A stretch of 64,000 nucleotides of DNA from Symbiodinium natans (Eukaryota > Sar > Dinophyceae > Suessiales > Symbiodiniaceae): positions 545,416 through 609,415 of the forward strand of contig CAJNDS010002162.1 of NCBI GenBank assembly GCA_905221605.1, read 5' to 3'. A program made the position numbers and the translations under genes. Positions 37,341 to 47,674 of the stretch are shown here, piece by piece. The first letter of the stretch is position 1. The number at the start of each line of letters is the position of its first letter. The notes beneath the pieces are model-generated. The model was not told where the DNA came from. It did no database searches and saw only the letters and a list, made by a program, of their open reading frames with translations.

Positions 37341-39496
37341 CTTTACTACATCAGTAGCACAGTAGGCCGGTCTTGTTGGGCTCGACGAAAAGGGTGAAAC
37401 AGAGTCAGCGCACACAACCCGCCAGACACAACACGAAACCACCAAAGAACAGACACCGAAGAAACAAAGCGAGCAATCGCGCTAAACTACTAGATACCCC
37501 ACGGACTCAGTACTCGAGGTCGTCAATGAAGTCCCGGTGCACAAGGAAGCACAGAGCTTGTGGGGGATTCGCAAAATGCGACGTTGCCAGATTCACAAAA
37601 TCACCATCATGTAGCCACTGGTGCGACAGCGGCTAGTCAACCCGAGATCATCAGACGAGGTTCGGATCGCTTAATCGTTGTCAAGAAAGACAACCAACAC
37701 TCAATGGCGAAAGGATGTTGCAAGTCAGACTCCCAAGGGGGGATGAAAGATGTGCATATGCCCCATGGTGGTCAGCCAGTGGGGACTTAACAGCAAGAAC
37801 AATCCAGGCCAGACCGGCCCAGAACACTCCATGGTGGTCAGCCAGTGGAGTAGCTCCGAGCACAGGGTTCACCAGTCAACCTGGCGCACAAGTGCCCACC
37901 CTCAAAGGTGCCCGCGCACGGCCAGAGGGGGGGGCGAGAGTAGCAGCAGCTACCGATTACCTGGCGCACAAGGGCCCACCCTCAGAGGTGCCCGCGCACG
38001 GTCAGAGGGGGGGCGAGAGTAGCAGCAGCTACCGATTCCACGAGCAAAGTCCACGGCGAATTATCAAACCCTTAATGCCACAGGGGTTTAATGACACCGA
38101 GGGACCTCCCAGTCCAGGCATCTCACACAAGGCTACGCCACTTTGGCACTGGCCTGCGCATCGGCACGCATCAGGTCCCTTCACCCAAACCCGCGAGGTA
38201 CGTCGGTAAGGAGATGGGAGGGCTCACATCACCGTCATGCAGCCACCAATGCGAATACATTCAGCACCAGCCAAGGCCGTTCACGAGATGGTTCACAGTT
38301 TCGCCATCACAGGTGGAGCAAAGTCGTGCCTCAGCACGGAACGTTGTAGGTGTCAACCTTCGTGTTCCGAAGTATAAAGTTGCCCCACGGTGGTCAGCCA
38401 GTGGGGACTTAACGGCAAGAACAAAGGGGTAGGACCAGCCCAGAGTACTCCATGGTGGTCAGCCAGTGGAGCCTCTCCGAGCACAAAGCGCAACGTTCTT
38501 TTGACTCACAAGAGCTCGTCCGCCGGCCAAAGCAGGCTTGACTGCTTCGTTCCACTCAGAGCCATCAGGTAAACCAAAGCAGGCGGGGACCCCACCTGCC
38601 CCGCAGGAAGCGGGAGAATCCCCCAGTCGAAACTTCGCACTCAAGGCCAAGCAACTATCTCCTTGGCCGGTGAGGGTTGAGGGTTCAATACCCAGAATCA
38701 GCCCGTCCATGCCCAAACTGACAGACGTCGGTGAGGAGATGTGAGGGCTCACATCACGCTTGGCCACCTACCGATGGGGAGGTAGTCATGTATGGCTGCT
38801 TTGACGCAAGCAGAGATAGACACCAAGCAGGCAGGGAACCCCGTAGCAACCCAAGCACAGGCGAGAATGGCTCTCGTGAAGGCCAGGTTGTTCACAGGTG
38901 CTCGATGGCACATTGCCAGGGAAGTGGAAGCTGATCTCCGCATAGGAGTGTCCACAACCCGGAAGCAGCATCCCCTAGCTGGTCTCTCCCAATAGGCATG
39001 ACGTCGTTGTACGCCAAGGGGGTGTCACCTTCCAGACGAGAGATGGCCAACCCTCTAGTCCAAGGGGTTCACACTTGATCGTAGCACATAGAAGCAAGCA
39101 ACCTGCCCACCTAGAGGGGGCAGAGGAAAGGAAGATTGGCCGTTTTACCGATGACAGAGCTGGAACATCCAGGCAGGACCGGCCCAGGGCAGTCCGTGGC
39201 AGATGGCCAGTGGAGCAACCACGAAAGAAAGGCCCCCCGTCACCATAGGCACAACGCAGGGCCGACACAGAAGGGTGTTCACAGGTGCAGGCAGTGAGCA
39301 CACAGAAGACAAGCACGATCCAATCCGTGGCATAGACCACGAGAGGGTTGCCAAACCAAGAAGATCCCGAGGTAGTCTTGCGGCATGTATCGGCGAGGAG
39401 ATGTGAGGGCTCACATCACGCTAGGCAGCATGCCATGAAAGGACTCAATGGCGCGTTCATGGCGTCAGTAGGAGCCCTCAGATGACAACTTGCTGT
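37341..39496 (-). repeat. Hel-1 3' region, repetitive non-coding
   Basis: Similar along its length to 51567-53807. CCATGGTGGTCAGCCAGTGG recurs near 37763, 37833, 38391 and 38452, with paired contexts GGGACTTAACAGCAAGAAC and AGTAGCTCCGAGCACAGGG. The phrase GGAGATG(T/G)GAGGGCTCACATCAC recurs near 38211, 38738 and 39400. A 67-bp unit (CCTGGCGCACAAG, CGCGCACGG, GGGCGAGAGTAGCAGCAGCT) is duplicated at 37880-38034. No ORF is supported. Confidence 0.65.
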
Positions 39497-42400
39497 CTAT
39501 TGCCAGGAGCCCTCCCAGTCCGGACGCCGAGAGCGATGGCCATCGGAGGTGGTATGGGAACGCGTACGGCTGGGCATGACCTGCATTGGGGGCAGCTCTT
39601 GCTCATCAACCCCCCACTCAGGGATGCCGTCCGGAATGGGGATACCTCTGTATCTTGTCATTGAGGTTTGGGCCGCGAGCCACATCACCCGGACAGCTTC
39701 CTGGATTTGCCGGTACTGCACAACACCTTCGTCCTTATACTGATAGGGGAAGGAGGTAACTGCCGCACGTAGGGCCGAAGGATCAGGGTCCTTGGAGGTG
39801 CCATGGCAGTACATCTTAAACCAGAAGCTGTTGAGTCGCTGCTTGGTTGGATGTTTAGCTCGCATGAGCCCCTTAATGGCAGCCCAGTGAGCAGTGGCTG
39901 CGTCATACCACTCATTTCGGGGACGTTTTGGCCCATGCTTGGTGGGTGTGGTGCTGATCCCTTTCCAATGCGCTTCGAAGATGACTGGTAGTCGGAAAGG
40001 GGCTGAGACATCCACTTCTCGCAAAGCTGCAAGGTCAGTGGTTCGCAGCTCCGAGAAGCGCCAATCATTCACCTGTGCCTCGGGTTCGTCCTCCGCATCC
40101 GACATGTCATCCATCGGGCAGGGAGAACCTTCGTTAGTTTCAGAAGAGATGCTGACGACCTCCGGCGAGGCTGCCGCAGTGTTCACTTCCACCGGCGCAG
40201 CCAAGGGCGAGGAGAGCAAGCACTCTAGGGGCAACACTCGCCGTAGAAAAACAGCCATTCTGTGAGAAGTGTCAGGCCATTCCAAGTTATAAACTGACCA
40301 AAAGTGTTCAATGTTTTGGTTGGCCACCGAGGCCGCAAGGGCAAGCCGGATGGCGTCACGGAAATGGGCAGGGGGGTGGTCCGGCCTAAATTCTTGATAG
40401 TGCCTTTGCCCAAGTGTCTCTGTGCCCTGCAGCGTGATGCCTAGGAACGTATTCAGGTTGGGCTGGGCAAGCCTGGCCTTTTCCACGTCCGTGTGCTTAG
40501 CAGCTGCGGCCCATGCCTGCAAGGCTTCTTGGGAGGCTTGGCCAGTGACTTGTGGCAGTCCACTGTGCGCGTCCATCACATATTTGGTAGTAGGGCACTT
40601 GGGACACCGATAAGCGCGGCCAGCTAAGAAGGCCACCATGGCTGCGGGCGGCACATTGATCTGCAGGTCAGTAATTTTATTGTCAGATTCAGGAAAACCA
40701 ATAACAATGGGCAGCCCGGCCGTTCGCTCCAGGGGACCTTTTTGGTGGGACTCGAATGCGAGCAGAAGTGCACCCAGCCAATAATCTGGGTCAGCGTAGC
40801 TGAGCATTGCAGGAAAACTGGCATTGATGACACTCGGCAAGTCCGACACCGCAGAGAAAAGATCCGCGATGTACTGCGCTGTGGTAAGAAAGCCATACCC
40901 CACCAGGGACTCCGAAAGCCTTGCTTTGTCCAGCTGCGGAACCGGGCAATCCAACATTTCAGCAAGGTCGAAATGCTGCAATGCCCCCGACAGTCTAAGA
41001 CACTGCGTGATGATAGGGTCATAAACCTTCAAATACGCCGCCGGAAACGTTTCAGGCAGATGCAGTAGCGTGTCCGCAATTCCGATCAGCATCTCCGAGT
41101 CTTGCAGCTGGTTCGGTATGCCGTTCAAAAACACCTCATAGGCCCTATATGCCCGAAGCTGCTGGCAGTGTGTTGTGAGGTGTTGCGAGTCACGCAGGCT
41201 CATGTAGGGCCGAGGTTTGACATTCTTACCAAAGTGATGTCCCGCTGCAAGTGCGCGCCACATGAGATCACAGACCGAGCCTGTGTTGCTCTGCATGATG
41301 GGTGCACAGGCTGGGGCGCTGGGGTCGCGGGTGCCGCTGGGCTCGCTAGGCCCTCGAGGCTTGGCTTTTGGTGGTTCCAGATGCTGAGAGCCGTCTTTGT
41401 CCAAAACGAGAGGCCGACTTTCCTTGCGAGCTTGGACAGCGGGCACAGGCCTGGCGGGGATGGGCGTCGGGCCATGGGGAGGCATAGGGAGATACGATTT
41501 TGGTTCCGTCAAGCCAAGTGAGTCCGTGGGAGACTTAGCGCAAGGGGGCGGTGATGCCTCAACCGTCCTAATCCCCTCCGGAAATGTTGCGTGCATGGGC
41601 CGTGTCCGGGGGCTGGGTGGACGTCGTACGCCAGGCGGTGGGTCCCTAATGTTGCCTCCACTACGGGGTGGACACGAGGCGGCGCTACTCCCTCCGATCC
41701 TGTGGGCAACTTCACTAGAGGGAGTCGTCACACAAGCATCCAGAGCACTAGGACTCACGGCCGGCACAACCGCAGGCTCTGTCGTTGCAAGCTCCTTCCT
41801 CAGTGGTCCTCTCTCCCGCGTTGGGGTGCCGCAGGGTGTTCGGGAAACGTCCCGTTTAGCTGCCGGAGGTGGGCTGACAGCTGCCGCAATGGAGCCCCCC
41901 GCGGCCCGAGGCTTGAGCCATGGTGTACCCCACCGCTCACCATGGCGCGCGTTGGTGATAGCCTCGCTTTGGGCTGGTGACTGCAGCGGCGTAAGAACCT
42001 CGACTGCAGTAGCAGCTACCACGTCGGGACTGTGACTACTCGCGGGCACAGGGCTGTTTCCCGGAGAGTCCACATCAATCGCAGTTTCGGAGGCAGCCTT
42101 ACCCGTACGAACAGGTAGGAGGTGAAGACCGCGGGGGGCTCGCATTATGCCGGCCTTGTGTTCGAAAGCCGGGTCAGCGCGTTGAGCAGATCCCCGCTTG
42201 GGCGGCGTCCTAATGCTGGTATCCCCTAGCAAGCAGGTGAGGTACTGGGCGACCCCATCTCCTTCCCTCACCGGCTGGAAGGGGACACAATACACAGCAT
42301 TGGGCAAGGGCTCCAGGACGAAGCCGCGCGTTTGCAGACTAGCAATGGTGCCCGAGTAGGAGTTGGAAGTGAAAGAGGGGCTCCCCCATCCTTCTTGCTT

Positions 42401-43327
42401 AAGTGTGCGGTAAAGAACTTCCCGCTTATCTCCCCAGGTGGCCTTCAAGGCCCACGCTTGATGCAGGGGTGGGGCTTCAAAAAGGTCCAGCCCTACTTTG
42501 CGTTCCGCAGGCAGCACGATGCTGGCTACTGTCCGTTCTCGGAAGGCTTGCTTGTGTAATGCCTTTGCAACGCCAGGGCCATCCATGCTCCACAAGCTGG
42601 CTTGTGTGCGCACATATTCCGCGCATTCAATCAGGCCTCCGGTTGCGCAGGCCGCCATTTGGAAGCATGCACCTATACCATCAGAGTAGTGCGGCGCTAC
42701 GAAAACCAAAGCCCCAAGTCCTCTCGTGAAGGAGGAGGTGGCTCGGGCAAACCCTGCCTCGCTACTAAACAGGAATCCAGAAGCCCGACAAGTCACAAAG
42801 ACACCTATCCCAAATGTGGGGCCAGTGGAGCAGGCCGTGGTGATAGCGCCGAAGAAGCGTTTAAGGGACCCTATGTGATTCATGAGGAAGGTCCGAAACG
42901 TCACAAGGCTCCAAGTGGTGGGCGCGCCAGTCAGCGGGAAATCTGGTGCGGTTTGGCAGGCTTCCAGTAGGCTCATATCGTCATCGCCCAGTGGGTCTGC
43001 GGGGAGACTCGACTGCAGCATAAACTTCATTTGAGTAACAATCCTGGCATACTGAGAGACCATCCCGATAGGGGAGTCAGGATAAACCTGGTGCCCAAAA
43101 GTGAGCACAATGTCCGCCAGGACCATGCTGAGGTCGTAGCTTCTGCCTAGTTTGGTTTGGGTCTCATCCTGATCTGGCACCCGTACCCATCGGCACGTTT
43201 CCATCCACCTGCCTGCAAAGCTACGCAGTGGCCGCCCGAGCAGGTGCTGCACGTGGGACCTGGTGGCATAAGTAGCCGAGGGACCCCGCCTGTCAGATCG
43301 AAGCGGCACGCCTCCGAGTACCGACAT
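39497..43327 (-). CDS. Hel-1 polyprotein, C-terminal half: end of SF1 helicase plus unknown domains
   Basis: 1,276 residues. The first roughly 260 complete the helicase: IGMVSQYARIVTQ (motif V-type) and ATSSFTRGLGALVFVAP (motif VI-type). A long Pro/Ser-rich linker follows (about 380-680). The C-terminal 600 residues are globular, with YRCPKCPTTKYVMDAHSG (possible zinc site), a helical region (ALAASVANQNIEHFWSVYNL) and no recognised domain; the end is basic. The first 25 codons before HLLGRPL are frame-shifted relative to the upstream helicase because of a one-base deletion near 43255. Hel-2 lacks most of this C-terminal part owing to the unit C insertion. Confidence 0.6.
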   Translation of the reverse strand: MSVLGGVPLRSDRRGPSATYATRSHVQHLLGRPLRSFAGRWMETCRWVRVPDQDETQTKLGRSYDLSMVLADIVLTFGHQVYPDSPIGMVSQYARIVTQMKFMLQSSLPADPLGDDDMSLLEACQTAPDFPLTGAPTTWSLVTFRTFLMNHIGSLKRFFGAITTACSTGPTFGIGVFVTCRASGFLFSSEAGFARATSSFTRGLGALVFVAPHYSDGIGACFQMAACATGGLIECAEYVRTQASLWSMDGPGVAKALHKQAFRERTVASIVLPAERKVGLDLFEAPPLHQAWALKATWGDKREVLYRTLKQEGWGSPSFTSNSYSGTIASLQTRGFVLEPLPNAVYCVPFQPVREGDGVAQYLTCLLGDTSIRTPPKRGSAQRADPAFEHKAGIMRAPRGLHLLPVRTGKAASETAIDVDSPGNSPVPASSHSPDVVAATAVEVLTPLQSPAQSEAITNARHGERWGTPWLKPRAAGGSIAAAVSPPPAAKRDVSRTPCGTPTRERGPLRKELATTEPAVVPAVSPSALDACVTTPSSEVAHRIGGSSAASCPPRSGGNIRDPPPGVRRPPSPRTRPMHATFPEGIRTVEASPPPCAKSPTDSLGLTEPKSYLPMPPHGPTPIPARPVPAVQARKESRPLVLDKDGSQHLEPPKAKPRGPSEPSGTRDPSAPACAPIMQSNTGSVCDLMWRALAAGHHFGKNVKPRPYMSLRDSQHLTTHCQQLRAYRAYEVFLNGIPNQLQDSEMLIGIADTLLHLPETFPAAYLKVYDPIITQCLRLSGALQHFDLAEMLDCPVPQLDKARLSESLVGYGFLTTAQYIADLFSAVSDLPSVINASFPAMLSYADPDYWLGALLLAFESHQKGPLERTAGLPIVIGFPESDNKITDLQINVPPAAMVAFLAGRAYRCPKCPTTKYVMDAHSGLPQVTGQASQEALQAWAAAAKHTDVEKARLAQPNLNTFLGITLQGTETLGQRHYQEFRPDHPPAHFRDAIRLALAASVANQNIEHFWSVYNLEWPDTSHRMAVFLRRVLPLECLLSSPLAAPVEVNTAAASPEVVSISSETNEGSPCPMDDMSDAEDEPEAQVNDWRFSELRTTDLAALREVDVSAPFRLPVIFEAHWKGISTTPTKHGPKRPRNEWYDAATAHWAAIKGLMRAKHPTKQRLNSFWFKMYCHGTSKDPDPSALRAAVTSFPYQYKDEGVVQYRQIQEAVRVMWLAAQTSMTRYRGIPIPDGIPEWGVDEQELPPMQVMPSRTRSHTTSDGHRSRRPDWEGSWQ

Positions 43328-43527
43328 GCGTATAGAATGGCAGCAATCTCAGGAGGGAGGCGCATGGATGAACAGAGCGAGAGGTTGATAGCCGGTCCGA
43401 CAATGGCCTTCAGCCCGGCGGCCTGCATGACTGTCTCGGCTTGCTTCGGTTTGACGATGCTCATACAGAGAATCGAATCCAGCATCGAGACCGCTGAGAA
43501 CAACACTTCTGACGCCCCAGAGGAACG
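43256..43527 (-). pseudogene. Hel-1 helicase fragment upstream of the frame break
   Basis: The minus-strand frame reads LFSAVSMLDSILCMSIVKPK and LSLCSSMRLPPEIAA (motif IV-type), matching Hel-2 at 58660-58940 almost residue for residue. A missing base near 43255 switches frame into the 39497-43327 ORF. The upstream part, with Walker A and B, is absent because YR-2 sequence begins at 43528. Confidence 0.65.
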
Positions 43528-46462
43528 GGGAGTTCAAATAGGCCGAAACTTCCTGTATCCGGCTGGGAGTGTTGAAGAACAAGACCTCGGAGTGAAGGAA
43601 TCTGCTGAAGGAAACCCATATCCCCAGAGCCGTAAATTCTTCCTGGAACCCATGATCCTTGTCCTCCGAAACTTTCCAGCCAAGCAGTGCAAAGAAACCA
43701 TGCAGGACTCTTTCCACGTGGACCTGCTCCTCGGATCTACAGATGTTGACGAAGTCGTCGAAAAAGTGCGTCATCATGAGCTTAAGGTTCTTAACGGCTA
43801 ACCACCACAAGCTATACGCTATCCTAAGGTACCCATACACAGCCCTGCTGGCACCAAACGGAAGCGCATACATCTGCCTCACCACGCATTTGGCCTCTGC
43901 AGGGCAGAAGTATGCAACAAAGGCAAACATCAGGCCAGCGGCTGAAACAGGAACCTGTCTGTAGGCAGCTTTCAAGTCCAGGCACTTTCCGACCATGGCC
44001 TTGCCTGGCAAACGCTGGAGTGCTGCCAGAACCATGGCTGCGATCAAGTCCACACTCTGAGGCTGGGGAGATTCGGTCTTCTGCACAGTATCGTTCAGAA
44101 GGGAAGCGCTGCAGTCGTCAATTACTCTGGGCCGATCCTTCTGAAGAATGGCGAAGCGCCTGTTGATCACTGCATCTGAGGGCAACGAGCTGGGGTCCAG
44201 CGGACCAGAAACCCAGCCTTTCTCATATTCCTCAGCTGTCTTCTGGCATATGACGGCATCATGCTCAGATGGCTTGGATGCAGCAACGAGAATCTTCCGG
44301 CGAACTTCGGGAGTCTGCTGTGCTAGACCAGCGGGGGACAGCTTGGCGGGTTTGAAACAAGGTCCAAAAAGCCCAGAAGCCGGCACCTGGCCTGCAAGAT
44401 CGACACCTTCCTTCATCAGATCTACGACTCCCAGATCCGGATAACCGCTGGCACGTAACATTTCCTGCCATAGCAGGAGGTTCTTCCCCTCCAGCACCTT
44501 TGCTCGCTCTGGGGGCATCGATGCCTTCAGAGCTGCCTCCTCCTCCTTCAAAGCCCCCATCCTATTCAACCAGTGCTTAAACCAACCAGTCCTGACCTCT
44601 GCAGTCTCAGCCAAGGTATGGCTTGCATTGAAGTCAATGGCCTCTTCCAGAACACTTGGCAGCAAAGCGCTGAAAGTACGAGGATGCCCCTTGGCCACTG
44701 CAGCTCTCACAAACTCTTGTGGTTCAAAGGGAATGCCCCAAGCAACCTCGGTGGTACCTTGTGGCAGGGCCCCGGCGGGGGCAACAGAAGGCGGAGGCGC
44801 CCATTCCTTCTTCAAGCGGGCCATGGGCTCGACCGGCAGGTCGTCAAGCAGAACGGAGGGACCGCGCAAGACAACAACCTGCTTGTGTTCCGGCACCAGG
44901 GGGGCGTAAGAAGAAGCCTTGGGCTGCAACCCAGTGCGGGCGCGGATGGCCGCAATGGACGGCTCAGACGACGGCGCGACCTCAACGGCTTGGGCAAAGC
45001 AACGCGCCACGCAGACAGCAAGAAAAGGCGGATAGGCGCACTCCTCACTAGTGGACCAGGCGTGGGACGGGGTGAGCCCCCAGGGCAAATGTTGCGAAGC
45101 GCAACTGGCACCAGGACAAGTACGGGCGAGGGCGGTGAAGGAGGGGTGGTTGTGGGCGATGGCCGTCCATTTGGGTCTGCGACCCTTGAAAGCGCAGTTC
45201 TGGAAGCAAGTCCAAAAGGGACAGTAGGGCTGAGCTCGGCGCCAGGATGAAGTCGACCAGAAGAGGCTGCCGCGAGGATTCTCCACTGCCACCATGATCT
45301 GCGCCTGGTCAGCGAAAGCACACAGCTCCTGAACCAAGGAATACAAGATATTCGCTTGGCGAACTCGCACAGCATGAAGGCCTTCAAGGCCTGGCAGGCC
45401 GTCGGGGTAGGCCGAGTCGCGCAAGGGAGGCGGCGACGGTACAATGTTACCGGCAGCATCATACACCGGGATGCAACGTGCGAGACTGGCCGTCCCGCAC
45501 GGCGGAGCAATCCACAACCCTACTAGATATGGGCAACGCAACCAATGCCACAGCAAGTCCTGCCCGGCTGGTGAACTGAGGTCTGCCACCAAAGTATGCG
45601 AGCGAGCTTCGGACGAAGGCCTAGAATCCACGCCGAAACAGTGCGGCCAAAAAGAACGCAAAGCTGTTGTGATGCGAGCAGAACCAGAGAAGATCTCAAA
45701 AACCACCGGGAAATTGCTGCGCAGCGGACGCGGGGGGGCCGGACCGGCCTTGTCGCCGGTAGACAGGGCTGGGCAGCGAAAGCCTAAGCTTTGCAGGGCT
45801 GACCTGTCGGAAGCCGTCAGCAGCTCGAAGCGAGCTATGACAAAGGCCGCAATCACCACCCGGGATCCAACCCAAGGAGCGGTCGCATGAAGCAGATGTG
45901 GGTCGAAAAGTGTGGGCCCCGTGAGGCTGAGGAGACGACCTTTGGTGGCAACAGCGGTGTCGGGGCACGCCACTGAGCCTTCGTCATCTTCAATCCACAG
46001 CTCGCCTCCTTCGAAGCTGGAGCAAGGAATGAGGCAGGAGGGAAAGCCTGAACTGTTATTCAGGTCACGGTGAGGAGGGGTGCAAAGATCCTTAAAAAGG
46101 GCTATCGAAGAGAATTCGATTTCTGGGGCTCGACGCTTGACTAGGTCACACAGACAGCGCGTGACATTTGGAAAAGTGGATGCATGGGTCCTCAGGCCAA
46201 CCAAAGACCCATGGACGTACGCGCCCGTTGTAAAGCTAAACTCGGATGGCATGCCTTGTCCCCGAGCAGGACGCTCGGACTTGAGATAGGGCACCAAAGC
46301 GCAGACATCGGCTTCCGTGACCCCCTGTTGGAGAAAGGAGGCTGCAAGAGATTCGGCATTGTCCGGAGAAATGCGTGAGGAGACGACCTCACCAGTGGAA
46401 AAACGTGGTTCAGCGCCCGGCGCCGGAGGGCGCGGCAGCAGCACCCCCGACGCCCCAAGCTC
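43528..46462 (-). CDS. YR-2 Pol: TET/JBP-like + C5-methyltransferase-like + RT, truncated
   Basis: The frame opens directly after the Gag UGA (46463-46465), in frame and without a nearby ATG. Counting from 46444: dioxygenase-like region 65-205 with PHRDLNN (H125, D127), FEGGELWI, H186 and R195 in LLHATAPWVGSR. Methyltransferase-like 247-400 with FEIFSGSARITTAL (SAM loop), PPCGT at 314-318 and VENP at 387-390. RT with KCLDLKAAYRQ, LPFGASRAVYGY and FFDDF as catalytic box. The frame continues 60 codons past 43528 into helicase sequence (to 43349), which is chimeric. RNase H is absent. Conservation of the motif residues despite low overall identity supports function in the family. Confidence 0.85.
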
Positions 46463-46465
46463 TCA
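46460..46465 (-). promoter_or_regulatory. YR-2 Gag-Pol in-frame UGA
   Basis: TGA at 46465-46463 followed by GAG; the next stop in frame is far downstream. Equivalent to the UGA at 5263-5261 in YR-1, and again preceded by an Asn codon. The 3' context (GAG) is not the classic CUA. Confidence 0.65.
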
Positions 46466-47674
46466 ATTGCACTGCCTAATCGTGTGAGTGCTCTTGAAGC
46501 ACTTGGCGCAAACATGCAGGCGCTTACAATGCGGATTCTTGCAGCCTTCCAAGTTGTGGTTGAAACAAAGCTCCTTGCCATCGTCAGTCCTGGCATGTCC
46601 GCCCAAGTCACTGATCACCTTGGGCACGGCCGGCCCATGGATCCTACCTTTGCCCTTGCCTGCAGGGGCCCCTCTGCCGCGGCCTTTGGCCCATTTGGAA
46701 CCGGGCCGCGCACGCCCGAACTGCCCCGAGGACGCAGAAGCAGCAGGGCGCTTCAGCCCCCGCTGATCAGGACGCTGAGCCGCCAAAGGCATCAAAAGCA
46801 TGCTGACCTGGTAGCTTTCAAGAGCTTCCAAAAGCTTGGTGTCCAAGGCATACACGCCGGATGGATCGCGCCGGGGCTTGACATCAGCAGCGATGAGACG
46901 CTCAAACACCATACGGTCCGCCCTGGCCAACTGACTGACCGAACACCTCTGGTAATCAGGGGGCGGGTCACGGGCCAAATGCTGGAAAAGGAGCGTGACA
47001 TACTTCTGATAAGACGTGAAGGATACAATCTGCGCAAAAGCAAAAGCAACGCCTCGCCGCAAAAGGGCTTCCTGCAGCTGTAGGGCCGAGCACGGCGGAC
47101 TCTCGGGCACATCAGCCTGGCTGGAGACAGACAGCGTTTTGGCATCATCAAGCTCGAGGACCTTCTTGTCGGGTCGTGCATTCGTGACCTCGAAGGCCCG
47201 ACTAACACAAACATCAGGGCTGAGAAAACGAAGCTGATCCTCTCTCTCGATGGCAGCTGCTTTATCAAGTAGGCTGAAAGAGGGCTCGAGGGGACCTTCC
47301 AAAGCCAGACCCGGCAACGAAGCCCTTAAATGCGCCATCCGCCGGGAGCGTTCAGCTTCCGGAACCTTCTTTTGGGCGGAACTATCGGGGTGGGTTAACT
47401 GCTCCTTGAGCTCAGCTGTGGCCAATGCCCCTCCCTCCCAGATGAGGCGGCGGAGCGAGGCCTGATCACCTAGGGTCGCAGCGGGCAAATGCAAGCGCAT
47501 CCAAACCTCAACATCGGCATCGGCAAGGGGCTGGCCCGGAGTCCCAATGATATGTGCAATGTTACCCATGGTCGCAACCCCATGAGCCTGCAAAGCTTGC
47601 AAGCTGGCCCCACTCATCCCGATTTCGGAGGCCCTCTTTTCAAAATGAGCTTCACTGTCCAGAAGACTCGACAT
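46463..47674 (-). CDS. YR-2 Gag-like zinc-finger protein
   Basis: About 403 residues from the ATG at 47674 (MSSLLDSEAHFEKR), chosen over the upstream Met at 47788 because it aligns with the YR-1 start. The helical body is similar to YR-1 Gag. The C-terminus has C-x7-C-x4-C-x3-H (CCCH type) followed by C-x2-C-x5-H-x4-C, preceded by a Gly/Lys-rich basic stretch. It ends IRQCN before UGA-GAG, with Pol continuing in the same frame. RNA binding is likely from the zinc cluster; the Gag role is inferred. Confidence 0.7.
   Translation of the reverse strand: MSSLLDSEAHFEKRASEIGMSGASLQALQAHGVATMGNIAHIIGTPGQPLADADVEVWMRLHLPAATLGDQASLRRLIWEGGALATAELKEQLTHPDSSAQKKVPEAERSRRMAHLRASLPGLALEGPLEPSFSLLDKAAAIEREDQLRFLSPDVCVSRAFEVTNARPDKKVLELDDAKTLSVSSQADVPESPPCSALQLQEALLRRGVAFAFAQIVSFTSYQKYVTLLFQHLARDPPPDYQRCSVSQLARADRMVFERLIAADVKPRRDPSGVYALDTKLLEALESYQVSMLLMPLAAQRPDQRGLKRPAASASSGQFGRARPGSKWAKGRGRGAPAGKGKGRIHGPAVPKVISDLGGHARTDDGKELCFNHNLEGCKNPHCKRLHVCAKCFKSTHTIRQCN

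Larger units (their letters stand above)
37341..43527 (-). mobile_element. Hel-1: 5'-truncated copy of a helicase-encoding element
   Basis: Read from 43527 to about 37341. It begins inside the helicase domain where it abuts YR-2; the equivalent point in Hel-2 is about 58942. It contains the C-terminal half of the polyprotein and a 2.1-kb repetitive 3' region ending in an A-tract on the minus strand (T9 near 37321-37329). The end CGCCTCTTTACTACATCAGT is shared with Hel-2 at 51575. A common 3' end with an A-tract in both copies suggests retroposition. Autonomy and class are unknown. Confidence 0.55.

Noticed and set aside
38655-38690. GGTTCAATACC looks like a tRNA B box
   Set aside because: No A box, acceptor or anticodon arms at the right spacing; it is part of the helicase-element 3' repeat (also near 53375).
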